From Arcicella rigui (GTDB taxonomy: Bacteria > Bacteroidota > Bacteroidia > Cytophagales > Spirosomataceae): DNA of 64,000 bases. Location: contig NZ_JAYFUM010000010.1 of assembly GCF_034929435.1 (NCBI RefSeq), forward strand, positions 62,001 through 126,000. Direction: 5' to 3'. The notes under the pieces were generated by a model. It searched no databases. It had not been told where the DNA came from and was given only the letters and a program-made list of their open reading frames with translations. A program made the translations under genes and the position numbers. Of the stretch, positions 63,484 through 64,000 are shown in pieces. Numbering within the stretch: position 1 is the first letter of the stretch; every line of letters starts with the position of its first letter.

Positions 63484-64000
63484 CTACAATTGATTGATTT
63501 CGCTTTCAGAAAGTCCTGTAAGCTTTATTATGTCTGCTGTCGAAAGCCCCATTTGCTTGGCAGCTTTCGCAACCTCTACACTTCTTTCTATCTTTCCTTC
63601 TGACTTTCCCTCATCAAAAGCAGTATCTATAACACCTTTCAAATCTCGGTAAGTTTTCAAACTATTTTCGTAACTATCCAAATCTGCTTGTCCATAATTT
63701 GCCAATTCTGCCTTCTCAAAAGCTTGAGTAAATACTTCATCACTAAATATTGTTGGGATTGTTTGAAAGTCTTCCAAATGTTTGATGAAATACAACCATT
63801 TATCCAAACGGGTTTCTAAGTCAGATTCGCTCAGATTGAAATTTGGCATTTCAAGATAAATGTAAGTCAGTTTCTCGTAAAATACCTTGCCATTTTGGTT
63901 TTTAAGTTTGATGCTGTGAACAAATTCACTTCGTTCATGTTCACTCTCATAGTCCCCAAACTTAAAATCTAAAATCCCAACACAATAAACAGCTTTCAAA
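63484..64000 (-). CDS. Rpn/PD-(D/E)XK family protein, 5' end missing
   Basis: This is the C-terminal part (at least 171 residues) of a second member of the nuclease family found at 27491. The frame reaches the window edge; the first in-window codon (TTG at 63999) is only an internal Leu. The core LDFKFGDYES suggests the nuclease fold, and the C-terminal GLSTADIIKLTGLSESEINQL mirrors the helix-turn-helix-like ending of the first copy. The catalytic Asp/Glu region itself lies beyond the window. The Lys/Glu/Ala-rich GKSEGKIERSVEVAK linker is typical of the group. Confidence 0.85.
   Translation of the reverse strand, partial: LKAVYCVGILDFKFGDYESEHERSEFVHSIKLKNQNGKVFYEKLTYIYLEMPNFNLSESDLETRLDKWLYFIKHLEDFQTIPTIFSDEVFTQAFEKAELANYGQADLDSYENSLKTYRDLKGVIDTAFDEGKSEGKIERSVEVAKAAKQMGLSTADIIKLTGLSESEINQL

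Noticed and set aside
1..64000. tRNA, rRNA or known riboswitch
   Set aside because: No cloverleaf or T-loop (GTTCGAATCC) pattern, rRNA segment or recognised riboswitch consensus was seen by eye. A covariance-model search would settle it.

Overview
The window looks like chromosome from a low-GC member of the Bacteroidota, most likely order Cytophagales. The evidence is: promoters of the TTG/TANNTTTG type, few Shine-Dalgarno sequences, and families typical of that phylum (DUF2723/GT117, DUF5686, DUF6814, TPR-HTH membrane regulators, RagB-free secreted lipoproteins). The genus cannot be fixed from sequence alone. No rRNA, tRNA, CRISPR array or complete insertion sequence was seen.

Layout. Bases 1-6200 hold housekeeping genes: a DUF418 membrane protein cut by the window edge, pdxA, a Tat-exported sugar isomerase-like protein, a 2-hydroxyacid dehydrogenase, methylglyoxal synthase and a BRCT protein. 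Bases 6200-11200 hold a Nudix-derived regulator facing two secreted type-B carboxylesterases, with a perfect 23-bp palindrome between them, then an RlpA-like protein. Bases 11800-31400 form a carbon-metabolism island for growth on acetate and other C2 compounds. It contains acs, a lone receiver protein, a sodium-symporter/STAC/histidine kinase fusion of CbrA/CrbS type, a porin, an MHS-type transporter, a ScfR/RamB-like regulator, malate synthase, isocitrate lyase, PEP carboxykinase and fructose-1,6-bisphosphatase. Together these import and activate acetate, run the glyoxylate shunt and feed gluconeogenesis.

Bases 31500-45000 hold a toxin-antitoxin pair, a GH30 glycosidase, pdxH, an RNA methyltransferase-like protein, a CrtW-like carotenoid ketolase, a DUF2723 glycosyltransferase, pheS, a decayed second toxin-antitoxin pair and a DUF5686 protein. 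Bases 45300-50320 are a three-gene type I secretion-like operon (ABC, HlyD, TolC) whose ATPase motifs are degenerate. Bases 50400-54300 hold a DEAD-box helicase, a THUMP-like methyltransferase, a peptide deformylase-like protein and a class IV aminotransferase. Bases 54300-57200 are an AT-rich accessory stretch of unknown proteins. The end holds a TPR-HTH regulator, an outer-membrane protein with a lipoprotein partner, pdhB and a partial PD-(D/E)XK nuclease gene.

The strongest new observations are regulatory. (1) The palindrome AGCGAA-N2-TTCGCT recurs beside the ScfR-like regulator, before aceB and before pckA. At aceB and pckA it is joined in exactly the same way to a TTG-N20-TANNTTTG promoter, so it defines a likely regulon. 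(2) Upstream of pheS lie a 22-codon reading frame with four Phe codons and then a strong terminator, which looks like a phenylalanine attenuator. (3) A CrbS-like acetate sensor sits beside a receiver without an output domain and beside acs. (4) A family of intergenic inverted-repeat elements built from AGCT-type words is scattered through the window.
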